From NCBI GenBank assembly GCA_964228455.1, contig CAXQZM010000069.1, forward strand, positions 1-20,026: a stretch of DNA of 20,026 bases, read 5' to 3'. This stretch comes from CAXQZM01 sp964228455 (GTDB lineage Bacteria; Pseudomonadota; Alphaproteobacteria; UBA7985). Shown piece after piece: positions 1 through 7,530 of the stretch. Position numbers and translations under genes: made by a program. Numbering within the stretch: position 1 is the first letter of the stretch; every line of letters begins with the position of its first letter. The notes beneath the pieces were generated by a model, which had not been told where the DNA came from, made no database searches, and saw nothing but the letters and a program-made list of their open reading frames with translations.

Positions 1-81
1 ACAGCGACGCTCAAGCTCGGTATAGAGAATATGCTACGCCACTACATTCCTGAAGTTGTAGAAGTCCGCGCAGTTACATAA
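1..81 (+). CDS. NifU-like Fe-S scaffold protein, C-terminal end (partial)
   Basis: Only the last 26 codons and the TAA stop are in the window; the gene begins to the left. The visible residues (TATLKLGIEN, then MLRHYIPEVVEVRAVT) match the end of the NifU C-terminal domain, where helix residues following the CxxC cluster-binding motif lead into a conserved YIPEV-V strand. The CxxC pair itself would lie just outside the window. Proteins of this family carry a transient Fe-S cluster for delivery to client proteins. The family assignment is supported by the next two genes: nifU-like, tsaB and rimI is a common alphaproteobacterial order. A gap of 90 bases separates it from tsaB. Confidence 0.8.
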   Translation, partial: TATLKLGIENMLRHYIPEVVEVRAVT

Positions 82-171
82 GGCATTAATCTTCTGGCTG
101 AGGAACATTCTAGAGTAACTAAATGGAATAAACCTCGCACAGCGTTAATTATTTACTAAGGTTAGACGGAT

Positions 172-801
172 ATGCGGGTCCTTTCATTAGATACCTCTGG
201 CCATAACTGTGGACTAGCTATTGTGGATTTCAAAGACGATATACCACAGACCCTATTCCATACCAGCAAACCAATGGCTCGGGGCCATGCCGCCACTTTA
301 CCTATACAGTCCGCTGAGGCATTTGAGTGCGTGCCAGCAAGCAGCATCAATAGAGTTATTACCACGACTGGACCTGGCGGCTTTACAGGAATTCGTGTAG
401 GCTTAGCATTTGCTCAAGCATTTGCATTAGCAAGGTCAATACCTGCAATAGGGTTAAGCACCTTCGCTGCTCTGAGATTGACAATTGGTCCGAGCTTGCC
501 CTGCCTAATCGACACGCGAAGAGGTGATTATTTTTACGACACATCTAGCGCTCGAGCGTTAGGACTTAAGTTACCAGAGGAGCATGATTACGGGATTGTT
601 GAGACTGCTAAGCTACCTCGAAATGCCTCAGGTTTAGCGGGATCTATTTTAGCGGTTACAACGAGTGATCTGTCAAAGTTATCTCAATTTGAAGGCCTTG
701 TCGAACCAGACTTGTGCGCAATGGCAAAGGCGGCTTTGACCTTGCTGCCCAGAGATAATCCTGCAAAACCTCTCTATGTCAGATCTCCCTCGATTGGCTA
801 A
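172..801 (+). CDS. tsaB: tRNA threonylcarbamoyladenosine biosynthesis protein TsaB
   Basis: TsaB is the non-catalytic partner of TsaD in the complex that places threonylcarbamoyl on A37 of ANN-decoding tRNAs (t6A) in the cytoplasm. The 209-residue product is of normal family length. It opens with the ASKHA-fold strand and loop VLSLDTSG (residues 3-10) and carries the hallmark GPGGFTGIRVGL segment at 67-78, followed by the small-residue helix AFAQAFALA. Only the N-terminal half is strongly conserved, as usual for TsaB. The start is ATG after the weak purine stretch AAGGTTAGACGG. The 3' end overlaps rimI by 26 bases, so the two are likely translated from one mRNA. This pairing with a RimI acetyltransferase is widespread in bacteria. 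Confidence 0.93.
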   Translation: MRVLSLDTSGHNCGLAIVDFKDDIPQTLFHTSKPMARGHAATLPIQSAEAFECVPASSINRVITTTGPGGFTGIRVGLAFAQAFALARSIPAIGLSTFAALRLTIGPSLPCLIDTRRGDYFYDTSSARALGLKLPEEHDYGIVETAKLPRNASGLAGSILAVTTSDLSKLSQFEGLVEPDLCAMAKAALTLLPRDNPAKPLYVRSPSIG

Positions 802-1243
802 GCGCAGGCTTACGGCCTACGATTCTTCATGGTTGGCGGTGTTGCACTGTGAGGCATTTGCATCGCCTTGGACCACGGAAAGCTTCTTTGACCTTCTGGT
901 CTTACCTACGACGTTGGGATGGGTTTTGACCGAATGCGGCCGTAACGTGGGCTTTATTCTTTACCAACTGCAAGCGGATGAGGCTCAAATACTAACTTTC
1001 CAAATTGCTAAAGCCTCCCAACAACGAGGTTTCGGGCGATACCTGCTTTCTTCCACCATTGATTCAATAAAGGCTGCGGGCGCAAGATCCATATCACTGG
1101 AAGTTGCAGAGCAGCGCACACCTGCACAAAAACTATATGAATCTTTAGGATTTATTCTCGTAGGAAGGCGCAAGAGCTACTATAAGGAAAAGGAGGGGCG
1201 AGTAGACGCCTTAGTATATAGCATCAACCTAACCAAACTATGA
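776..1243 (+). CDS. rimI: ribosomal protein S18-alanine N-acetyltransferase (RimI-like GNAT)
   Basis: This 155-residue protein is a GNAT-fold acetyltransferase transferring acetyl from acetyl-CoA to the N-terminal amine of a protein; the family's classical substrate is ribosomal protein S18. The CoA-binding motif A appears as QQRGFGRYLL (82-91), close to the Q/RxxGxG/A consensus. The RimI-specific second half is clear: SLEVAEQRTPAQKLYESLGF (107-126), then GRRKSYY and DALVY near the end. Glu109 and Tyr121 sit where RimI enzymes have their proposed catalytic Glu and Tyr. The start lies inside tsaB, and the stop overlaps the start of the next gene (ATGA), indicating translational coupling. The true substrate in this organism is inferred from family and context. 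Confidence 0.88.
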   Translation: MSDLPRLAKRRLTAYDSSWLAVLHCEAFASPWTTESFFDLLVLPTTLGWVLTECGRNVGFILYQLQADEAQILTFQIAKASQQRGFGRYLLSSTIDSIKAAGARSISLEVAEQRTPAQKLYESLGFILVGRRKSYYKEKEGRVDALVYSINLTKL

Positions 1244-1983
1244 ATAATATTCTCCTTTCTCGGCGCGAAGTTCTTATCTCTGGTGCAGCCATGACTTTGG
1301 CACTCACGGGTTGCTCGGGTTCAAAACCAAAGAGTGCTTTGCCTGCCGGGGCTTTCTCGGGCCGCGCCGACGCACTGCGCTCTTTGCGCTCTAGAGTGGC
1401 CGATACAGGGCTTTCATATGGAGCGCCCCTTCATATCATGGCCTTTAAAGAGGAGAAAGAAATGGAGCTCTGGCTAGGCCAAGAGGATGGCACCTATGAA
1501 CTATTTGAAACAATTCCGATTTGTTTCTACTCTGGAATATTAGGACCGAAATTAAAGGAAGGAGATGGGCAAACCCCCGAAGGATATTATAGTGTAGAAG
1601 CTAAAGACTTATACCCGAACAGCGGTTTGCACTTAGCCCTAGAACTCAATTTTCCTAACAGATTTGACCGTCAGCACAATCGAACTGGCTCGTGGATACG
1701 CATCCATGGAGGATGTGAGTCTATTGGTTGCTTTGCAATGACAGATGATGGAATTGAGACTATTTATTTGCTTGCAGAGGCCGCATTGGCCAACGGGGCA
1801 CCCAAGATCAGTGTGGCTTCCTACCCTTTTCGGCCAACAGAACGGCGTTTAGCCGAGGCAAAGGACCATGAATGGTACCCATTCTGGCGTAATTTAGCTG
1901 GATCCTATAGCTTCTTCTTAAAAAACCACCGTCCGCCCGTAATGAGAGCCGCTTATCGGCGTTATTACTTCACGGCGACATAG
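1240..1983 (+). CDS. YafK/DpaA-like L,D-transpeptidase-fold lipoprotein
   Basis: This 247-residue predicted envelope protein has a YkuD-type catalytic domain. The N-terminus combines a twin-arginine pattern (SRREVL, residues 7-12), a hydrophobic stretch and a lipobox (LTGC, Cys25), so it is probably exported folded and lipidated. The catalytic segment IHGGCESIGCFAMTD has the family's His156 and nucleophile Cys164 in the HGxxxSxGC pattern. Upstream, GDGQTPEGYYSVE (108-120) and LNFPNRFDR (136-144) are typical of the YafK branch rather than of classical ErfK/YbiS enzymes. E. coli YafK (DpaA/LdtF) has been described as cleaving peptidoglycan-Lpp links, so hydrolysis is possible as well as transpeptidation. 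It overlaps rimI by four bases (ATGA). No terminator is visible after it. Confidence 0.87.
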   Translation: MNNILLSRREVLISGAAMTLALTGCSGSKPKSALPAGAFSGRADALRSLRSRVADTGLSYGAPLHIMAFKEEKEMELWLGQEDGTYELFETIPICFYSGILGPKLKEGDGQTPEGYYSVEAKDLYPNSGLHLALELNFPNRFDRQHNRTGSWIRIHGGCESIGCFAMTDDGIETIYLLAEAALANGAPKISVASYPFRPTERRLAEAKDHEWYPFWRNLAGSYSFFLKNHRPPVMRAAYRRYYFTAT

Positions 1984-2020
1984 GGTTTTAAAAAATTTGT
2001 AAAAATTTTCGTTCTACCTG

Positions 2021-2048
2021 TTGAATGACTCGAACACTGAACCTACTT
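2021..2048 (+). promoter_or_regulatory. putative heat-shock (RpoH-like) promoter of groESL
   Basis: TTGAAT at 2021-2026 and CCTACTT at 2042-2048 are separated by 15 bases. They resemble the alphaproteobacterial RpoH -35 (CTTGAA) and -10 (CCTATNT-like) elements, each with mismatches. A very A/T-rich stretch lies just upstream (about 1986-2010), as an UP element would. The position immediately before the CIRCE operator fits a start site near the operator. Visual match only. Confidence 0.5.
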
Positions 2049-2050
2049 GC

Positions 2051-2077
2051 CTGGCACTCGCTCGGGGAGAGTGCTAA
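2051..2077 (+). promoter_or_regulatory. CIRCE operator (HrcA binding site) upstream of groES
   Basis: CTGGCACTC, a 9-base spacer, then GAGTGCTAA matches the CIRCE consensus TTAGCACTC-N9-GAGTGCTAA. The right arm is perfect and the left arm matches at 7 of 9 positions. It sits 57 bases before the groES start, the usual place for this element. HrcA bound here would repress groESL in the absence of stress. hrcA itself is not in the window. Confidence 0.93.
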
Positions 2078-2134
2078 TTGCATGACGCTGAGCGAGGTTT
2101 TGTTTAATTGAAACCTAATTGAAGGAAGCAAGAG

Positions 2135-2422
2135 ATGGCATTTCGTCCTTTGCACGATCGCGTACTAATCCGCCGGATTGACGCTGAAGAAAAAACCGCT
2201 GGTGGAATCATCATTCCTGATACAGCCAAAGAAAAACCCATGGAAGGCGAAGTTGTCGCCGTCGGTGCAGGTGCTAAAAATGACAAAGGTGAGGTTACTC
2301 CCCTAGACGTTAAAGCTGGCGACCGGGTTCTGTTTGGCAAGTGGAATGGCACTGAAGTCAAACTCGATGGTGAAGAGCTTATCATCATGAAAGAAAACGA
2401 AATCATGGGCATTTTAGGCTAA
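2135..2422 (+). CDS. groES: co-chaperonin GroES
   Basis: GroES is the 10-kDa lid of the GroEL folding chamber, a heptameric ring in the cytoplasm. The 95-residue length is standard. The first residues MAFRPLHDRVLIRR, the mobile-loop segment EEKTAGGIIIPDTAKEKP (18-35) with the GGI-I contact residues for GroEL, and the ending EIMGILG are all characteristic. A clear ribosome binding site (GAAGGAAG, 2121-2128) precedes the ATG. It is the first gene of a two-gene operon with groEL, 33 bases apart, controlled by the CIRCE element and probable heat-shock promoter upstream. Confidence 0.98.
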   Translation: MAFRPLHDRVLIRRIDAEEKTAGGIIIPDTAKEKPMEGEVVAVGAGAKNDKGEVTPLDVKAGDRVLFGKWNGTEVKLDGEELIIMKENEIMGILG

Positions 2423-2455
2423 GCCTAAAACCCGTTTCTAAATAAGGAAATTACC

Positions 2456-4105
2456 ATGGCTGCTAAAGTCGTAAAATTCGGGGGCGATGCCCGCTCCAAA
2501 ATGCTTGATGGCGTAAACATCCTTGCTAACGCTGTAAAAGTTACATTGGGCCCTAAAGGTCGGAATGTTGTTCTAGACAAAGCCTTTGGCGCACCTCGCG
2601 TAACTAAAGACGGTGTCTCGGTTGCAAAAGAAATCGAACTAGAAGATAAATTTGAGAACATGGGCGCTCAGCTGGTTCGCGAAGTTGCCTCAAAAACTAA
2701 TGACGTTGCAGGTGACGGAACGACTACCGCTACAGTCTTGGCTCAATCAATCGCTACTGAGGGTGCAAAAGCCGTTGCCGCGGGCATGAACCCTATGGAC
2801 CTTAAGCGTGGTATTGATCTTGCTGTTTCAAAAGTAGTTGAGAAACTGGCTTCTATGTCAAAAAACATCACGACAAACGAAGAAGTCGCGCAAGTAGGTA
2901 CAATCTCTGCAAACGGAGAAGCTTCCATCGGTCAAATGATTGCGGAAGCAATGGACAAGGTTGGCAACAATGGTGTCATTACAGTTGAGGAAGCCAAAAC
3001 AGCAGACTCAACCCTAGATGTAGTAGAAGGTATGCAATTCGATCGCGGCTATCTCTCTCCATATTTTGTAACCAACTCTGAGAAAATGATTGCTGAGATG
3101 GAGGACCCTTATATCCTCTTAGTGGAAAAAAAGGTTTCCAATCTCCAACCAATCGTATCGCTCCTTGAGGCAGTTGTTCAATCTACCAAGCCTTTGCTAA
3201 TCATTGCAGAGGATGTAGAAGGCGAAGCACTCGCAACCTTAGTTGTTAACAAGTTGCGAGGAGGCCTTAAAATTGCAGCCGTCAAGGCTCCTGGTTTCGG
3301 TGATCGCCGAAAAGCAATGCTTGAAGACATTGCAATTCTGACTGGCGGCCAAGTCGTTTCTGAAGACTTGGGAATTAAGCTCGAGGCTGTTACTCTAGAC
3401 ATGCTCGGGACTGCCAAGCGCGTCGTTATCGACAAAGAAAACACTACTATTGTTGACGGTGCAGGCTCAGAAGACGATATCAAAGGCCGTGTTGGTCAAA
3501 TTGACGCCCAAATTGAGTCAACGACCTCAGACTATGACCGCGAGAAACTCAACGAGCGTAAAGCTAAGCTTGCTGGCGGCGTTGCTGTCCTATCTGTTGG
3601 TGGCGCAACGGAAGTAGAAGTGAAAGAACGCAAAGACCGTGTCGAAGATGCCATGAACGCAACTCGCGCAGCAGTTGAGGAAGGAATTCTTCCCGGCGGC
3701 GGTTCCGCTCTTCTATACGCAGCGCAAACTCTTGATGGTCTAACTGGTGAAAACGACGATCAAACAGTCGGTGTTGGCATAATTCGAACTGCTCTTGAAA
3801 GCCCTATTCGTCAAATATCAAAGAATGCTGGCGTTGAAGGTGCAGTCGTTGTTGGCAAGCTTATCGAAGGTGGCAATGAAGCGACAGGTTTCAACGCTCA
3901 ATCTGAAGAGTATGTCGACATGGTGTCTTCAGGTATTGTTGACCCAACGAAGGTGGTACGAACTGCTCTCACCGACGCTGCTTCAATCGCATCTTTGCTA
4001 ATCACAACAGAAGCAATGGTAACGGATGCACCTAAAGATGACGCTCCTGCAGCAGGCATGCCTGGCGGTATGGATGGCATGGGCGGCATGGGCGGCATGA
4101 TGTAG
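2456..4105 (+). CDS. groEL: chaperonin GroEL (60 kDa)
   Basis: GroEL forms the double-ring ATP-driven folding chamber with GroES. The 549-residue product is full length. The equatorial ATP site is evident: TLGPKGRNV (30-38) and GDGTTTATVLAQ (86-97), including Asp87, which takes part in ATP hydrolysis. The apical domain and the returning equatorial segment with the GGG nucleotide loop (ILPGGGSALL) follow in normal order. The C-terminus ends in the flexible GGM-repeat tail (MPGGMDGMGGMGGMM) typical of chaperonins retaining the cavity-facing tail. AAGGAA precedes the ATG. It is co-transcribed with groES and followed by an intrinsic terminator. Nothing is unusual in the protein; it appears to be the housekeeping copy. 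Confidence 0.99.
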   Translation: MAAKVVKFGGDARSKMLDGVNILANAVKVTLGPKGRNVVLDKAFGAPRVTKDGVSVAKEIELEDKFENMGAQLVREVASKTNDVAGDGTTTATVLAQSIATEGAKAVAAGMNPMDLKRGIDLAVSKVVEKLASMSKNITTNEEVAQVGTISANGEASIGQMIAEAMDKVGNNGVITVEEAKTADSTLDVVEGMQFDRGYLSPYFVTNSEKMIAEMEDPYILLVEKKVSNLQPIVSLLEAVVQSTKPLLIIAEDVEGEALATLVVNKLRGGLKIAAVKAPGFGDRRKAMLEDIAILTGGQVVSEDLGIKLEAVTLDMLGTAKRVVIDKENTTIVDGAGSEDDIKGRVGQIDAQIESTTSDYDREKLNERKAKLAGGVAVLSVGGATEVEVKERKDRVEDAMNATRAAVEEGILPGGGSALLYAAQTLDGLTGENDDQTVGVGIIRTALESPIRQISKNAGVEGAVVVGKLIEGGNEATGFNAQSEEYVDMVSSGIVDPTKVVRTALTDAASIASLLITTEAMVTDAPKDDAPAAGMPGGMDGMGGMGGMM

Positions 4106-4156
4106 CCAGCTTTTGCTAAAGCTAAACACTGACTGGCTTCTAAGCCCGTCAGGAAT

Positions 4157-4184
4157 AAAAAGGGAAGCTTCGGCTTCCCTTTTT
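4157..4184 (+). terminator. intrinsic terminator of groESL
   Basis: GGGAAGC at 4162-4168 and GCTTCCC at 4173-4179 form a perfect 7-bp stem closed by a TTCG tetraloop, extended by A5/T5 flanks and ending in a T tract (4180-4184). This is a textbook Rho-independent terminator 51 bases after the groEL stop. A second hairpin lies just ahead (CTGACTGG at 4129-4136 with CCCGTCAG at 4145-4152, one mismatch), so the 3' end carries two stem-loops in tandem. Confidence 0.95.
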
Positions 4185-4215
4185 CATGTGTTGAACCACT
4201 TGTGTGCAAGACCGT

Positions 4216-5097
4216 ATGTTAAATGTTAGTGCCACCAACGCCCCTTCGAAATTTTTTTGCAACCCGGAGCCCAACTGGACTCAAGGATTTGCCACATATG
4301 GCGGTTATGTCGCAGCAGCAGCATACCGTGCGGCGCGCCTCGATGGCCACAGGCGCCCTCTACTAAGTGCTCAGATAAATTTCCTTGCCCCCGCGCCAGA
4401 ACACGGTTTCCACATAGAAATATGTGAGCTTAGAGTTGGTAAAGGCACCAGTGTTATTGAAGCTAGCGTTCTAACTAATGCCAGCAAAAATCAGAAAATC
4501 GTTTCCAAAATTATTTTCACCATGGGACTACCTCGTGAATCTCGATTAAACGTCTATAAAGAATTAGGCCAACCAGAATTTTTTGAGCTTCAGCGCTTGA
4601 GAGATCAAGTTCCAGATGCGCCACAGACTACGGGAATAATACCCGTATTCATGCAACACTTTCAACTTCGCACGCTGATTAACGGAATTCCGTTCTCTAA
4701 CGAAGCCTCTACAGACCATGTTTGGGCTTTTCGTTCTAAATTTGATTTAAACGAATTGGACCTTGGCGAACTTGCTCTGCTTTTCTCAGACATTTCACCT
4801 CCACCTCAGCTCATGATGATGCCTACACCATCGCCTGCCAGCAGCGCCTCATGGATGATAACTCTGGAACAGCAGGAAGTCACGTTTTCAAAAGATGACT
4901 GGTTTTATGTTATCATGGCATTAGACACAGCTAGAAATGGATACGGAAGTCATTCTACCGCTTTGTTAGACAAAAATGGTCAGCTATTTTCTTCCAATAG
5001 GCAAATAACAACCTCTTTTGAAAAAAATCTGGGTAGCTCTCGTATAAAAAAAGTGGCAAGCCAGCTCTCGTTCCAGGCACGATTGGGTCTATCGTGA
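4216..5097 (+). CDS. TesB-like acyl-CoA thioesterase family protein
   Basis: The product, about 293 residues, looks like a double-hotdog thioesterase of the 4HBT_3/TesB type, which hydrolyses acyl-CoA to free acid and CoA in the cytoplasm. The first hotdog shows GFATYGGYVAAAAYRAA near the start, the counterpart of the GG-HxxA helix region, followed by PLLSAQINFLAPA. The second half contains LFSDISPPPQ and a PTPSPASS-W segment, typical of the family, but the usual catalytic Asp/Gln/Thr set could not be assigned by eye, so the substrate is unknown. The frame is also open from a GTG at 4204. The ATG at 4216 is preferred because neither start has a recognisable ribosome binding site and ATG is the stronger codon. 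It begins just after the groESL terminator, so it needs its own promoter. Confidence 0.78.
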   Translation: MLNVSATNAPSKFFCNPEPNWTQGFATYGGYVAAAAYRAARLDGHRRPLLSAQINFLAPAPEHGFHIEICELRVGKGTSVIEASVLTNASKNQKIVSKIIFTMGLPRESRLNVYKELGQPEFFELQRLRDQVPDAPQTTGIIPVFMQHFQLRTLINGIPFSNEASTDHVWAFRSKFDLNELDLGELALLFSDISPPPQLMMMPTPSPASSASWMITLEQQEVTFSKDDWFYVIMALDTARNGYGSHSTALLDKNGQLFSSNRQITTSFEKNLGSSRIKKVASQLSFQARLGLS

Positions 5098-5169
5098 TTT
5101 TATTATACCTTAAAAAGCCCATTCAGCGCAGTATCTGGAATTAATCACACTATAAACTACCTTATCCCT

Positions 5170-5490
5170 ATGTCTTCTAAACAAAGCACTCGGTTTTTTT
5201 GGTATGCTATGGCCCTAATAGGCGCGATATTGCCCCTTTACTTTCTGTTGCCTTGGGCAGCTGAAGATCCAGGAAACATTTGGCTCTTCCTAGAGCAGGC
5301 AACAATGAATCCGGCCTCGCATACGGTTGCGGCTGATATTGTTTGGGCTGCCATTGTCTTTAGTGTCTACGCTATACTCGACGCGGTGCGATCCCGATCC
5401 CTTGGCCTGATAGTCCCAATAGCTCTGACTTGGACAATTGGCCTTTCTTGCGGTCTGCCGTTATTTTTCGCTATGAAATCAAAAGACTGA
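5170..5490 (+). CDS. DUF2834 family small membrane protein
   Basis: This 106-residue protein has three strongly hydrophobic segments (about residues 10-28, 55-72 and 79-100), so it is an inner-membrane protein. The pattern LIGAILPLYFLLPW near the start, a central NPASHTVAADIVWAA, and the ending SCGLPLFFAM match the DUF2834 family, which has no assigned function. It lies 42 bases before regB in the same direction and may share its transcript. No Shine-Dalgarno sequence is visible. A TATAAA at 5151-5156, only 14 bases before the ATG, would give a very short or absent leader if it is a -10 element. Function is unknown. Confidence 0.75.
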   Translation: MSSKQSTRFFWYAMALIGAILPLYFLLPWAAEDPGNIWLFLEQATMNPASHTVAADIVWAAIVFSVYAILDAVRSRSLGLIVPIALTWTIGLSCGLPLFFAMKSKD

Positions 5491-5532
5491 GCCCCTGGCT
5501 CAAGAGCTTAAATAGTGTAAACCTCTCTATAT

Positions 5533-6897
5533 ATGGATGACCGTCGAGCTCATGTACTATCTCCACTTGGCGTGACACAGAACGCTGGGGTCATAACAGA
5601 TCCCCGCCTTGTGCCACTTCATGTGCTCTTGACCTTAAGCTGGGTTTTAGCCGCTGGAATGGGCGCTGCACTTTTAATCGTATTTTTTAGATCAGGGCTT
5701 CACCCTAACCTGGTTTATCCAGCTTTTTTGATCGCTATTTTCTGTGCACTCACCCTTTATATGCGGAGGGGTTGGCGCCCTTCCAAAGTGGATAGGGACT
5801 GGGTTTCAAACCGAGAAGCCGGCGCTTTGTTGGCGCTAATAATGGCATTTTTAACAGCTTTTTTTGTAGCTCTTGGGGGTATACTGAACCCCTTTGTAAT
5901 TTTGTTATTTGCCCCAGTTACCGTTAGTGCAACAGCGCTCTCACAAAAAATCACAGGTGGGCTTGTTCTCTGGGCAATAGGCTTACTAGGCCTCCTCACA
6001 TTAACCTATCTCGACCTTCCTTGGCGAAACCGGACCGGTGCTGTTGATGCCTTAATCCTACCACTGGATTATCGCGCTGCGACCTGGACGGCTCTTGTTA
6101 TATCTTTGGTATTCTTAAGCTTATTTCTATCATGGCAAGCGGATCTAAATCGGCGAACGGCCCGCGCACTAGAGGCCTCTCGCTTAGCTTTAGAGCGTGA
6201 ACAAACACTCGCAAACATTGGTGGATTGGCTGCGGCAGCCGCTCATGAGCTAGGCTCACCTCTTGCTACGATTGCGGTTACGGCAAGGGACATGGCAGAT
6301 ATGCTTCAAGACGGGGATGCAGATGACGCTTTAATAGCTGATGCAAACTTGCTCGTTGAAGAAACCCTTCGATGTCGGAAAATATTGACCCAATTAGCAA
6401 CCCCACCCGATGCAGCCGAGGCAAAAGGCCATGCTCCCTTCCTGGCTGTTGATTTAGAGCAAATTGTTATGAGCGCTCACAAGGCCCATAGCCAACCAAA
6501 TGTGAAACTTCAAATTATCCGAGATGGAGCAGATAATATAAGCGAACCTATTCCACCGAGGCAGGGTGAGCTAGTGCACTCTTTAAGCAATATAATTCAG
6601 AACGCTGTGCAGTTTGCCAGATCTGAAGTGCGGGCAATTATTGCATGGGATGAACAGTTCCTGACCCTTAAGATCCAAGATGATGGTCCAGGCTACAGCG
6701 CAACGGTTCTGGAACAGCTAGGCCAGCCATATGTCAAAGGACCAGCAAGTGAACGCCCCTCTATGGGGTTAGGTTTGTTTATAGCCTCATCGCTTCTTCG
6801 CCATGCCGGAGCAGAGGTGACGTTTGGCAATCGAAGCGATGGTCAAATCGGAGCAGAGGTTTCCTTAAGCTGGTCTCTGCCTATATCCTCCTCATGA
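5533..6897 (+). CDS. regB: redox-sensing histidine kinase RegB/PrrB/ActS
   Basis: RegB is a membrane histidine kinase that reads quinone-pool and thiol redox state and phosphorylates RegA. The 454-residue protein has an N-terminal block of about six membrane segments (roughly 28-200), then dimerisation and catalytic domains. The quinone-binding heptapeptide GGxxNPF appears as GGILNPF (115-121). The H-box is AAAAHELGSPLATI with His238. Cys281 in LRCRKIL, 43 residues later, corresponds to the redox-active Cys of Rhodobacter RegB. The N-box (IIQNAVQFA, Asn357), G1 (DDGPG, 383-387) and G2 (GLGLF, 412-416) are intact. It overlaps regA by ATGA. In Rhodobacter a senC gene commonly sits with regB and regA; here there is none between them. 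All signature residues are present, so confidence is high. Confidence 0.95.
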   Translation: MDDRRAHVLSPLGVTQNAGVITDPRLVPLHVLLTLSWVLAAGMGAALLIVFFRSGLHPNLVYPAFLIAIFCALTLYMRRGWRPSKVDRDWVSNREAGALLALIMAFLTAFFVALGGILNPFVILLFAPVTVSATALSQKITGGLVLWAIGLLGLLTLTYLDLPWRNRTGAVDALILPLDYRAATWTALVISLVFLSLFLSWQADLNRRTARALEASRLALEREQTLANIGGLAAAAAHELGSPLATIAVTARDMADMLQDGDADDALIADANLLVEETLRCRKILTQLATPPDAAEAKGHAPFLAVDLEQIVMSAHKAHSQPNVKLQIIRDGADNISEPIPPRQGELVHSLSNIIQNAVQFARSEVRAIIAWDEQFLTLKIQDDGPGYSATVLEQLGQPYVKGPASERPSMGLGLFIASSLLRHAGAEVTFGNRSDGQIGAEVSLSWSLPISSS

Positions 6898-7448
6898 CAG
6901 AAAATATTCCCGGCTTCGCGGCAGGCCGAACCCTCTTAATTATCGACGATGACGTTCGCTTTGCTGAACGTCTTGGACTGGCTATGGAACGTCGCGGTTA
7001 CGAAGTGACGGTTGTTAACTCGGTCGCTGACGGAAAACGAGTGGGCTTAAGTGAGCCTCCAGCATATGCTGTAATCGATCTGAGGCTCGAAGATGGAAGC
7101 GGCCTAGAGGTGGTAGAGGCGGTTACTAAAGTAAGCCCTAGCACCAGGATGATTGTCTTAACGGGCTATGGGAATATTGCGACCGCAGTCTCCGCTGTAA
7201 AGTTAGGTGCTGCGGATTATTTGCCAAAGCCTGCTGATCCCGACGCAATAGAAGATGCGCTAACAGCTAACGATCAGCTCCTTCCCCCGCCACCAGAGTT
7301 TCCCATGACTGCTGACCGAGTTCGTTGGGAGCATATTTTGCGAATATACGAGCAATGCGACAGAAACGTCTCAGAAACAGCGCGTCGCCTTAGAATGCAC
7401 CGGCGCACCCTCCAAAGGATACTCAACAAATACGCACCACGCATATGA
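6894..7448 (+). CDS. regA: redox response regulator RegA/PrrA/ActR
   Basis: This is the DNA-binding partner of RegB, a global regulator of energy-related genes (respiration, and in phototrophs photosynthesis). The 184-residue protein has a receiver domain with acidic pocket Asp18-20, phosphoacceptor Asp62 in VIDLRLEDGSGL, Thr90 and Lys112. A four-proline hinge (131-134) follows, then a Fis-type helix-turn-helix at the C-terminus (NVSETARRLRMHRRTLQRIL). The short receiver-PPPP-HTH layout and the exact HTH sequence are diagnostic for RegA. The start codon overlaps the regB stop, so the two are translationally coupled. No photosynthesis genes are in the window, so the regulon cannot be inferred. 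The following 82 bases, up to convergent mmcB, hold only weak inverted repeats. Confidence 0.96.
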   Translation: MTENIPGFAAGRTLLIIDDDVRFAERLGLAMERRGYEVTVVNSVADGKRVGLSEPPAYAVIDLRLEDGSGLEVVEAVTKVSPSTRMIVLTGYGNIATAVSAVKLGAADYLPKPADPDAIEDALTANDQLLPPPPEFPMTADRVRWEHILRIYEQCDRNVSETARRLRMHRRTLQRILNKYAPRI

Positions 7449-7530
7449 TGAAAAGAGCTGATCCTCTCTCGCTTTTTAGGCAAATCATAAGCAACCTTTG
7501 AGTTAGATTCACATCAAGAGAATCTTAAGC

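Noticed and set aside
4066..4105. Short GGCATG-type tandem repeats at the end of groEL
   Set aside because: They encode the ordinary Gly-Gly-Met tail of chaperonins, not a separate repeat element.
2104..4209. Several open frames of 60-100 codons on the minus strand within groES and groEL
   Set aside because: They are antisense to strongly conserved genes, resemble no known protein, and are rich in Ser/Thr/Pro as expected from the complement of the chaperonin codons.
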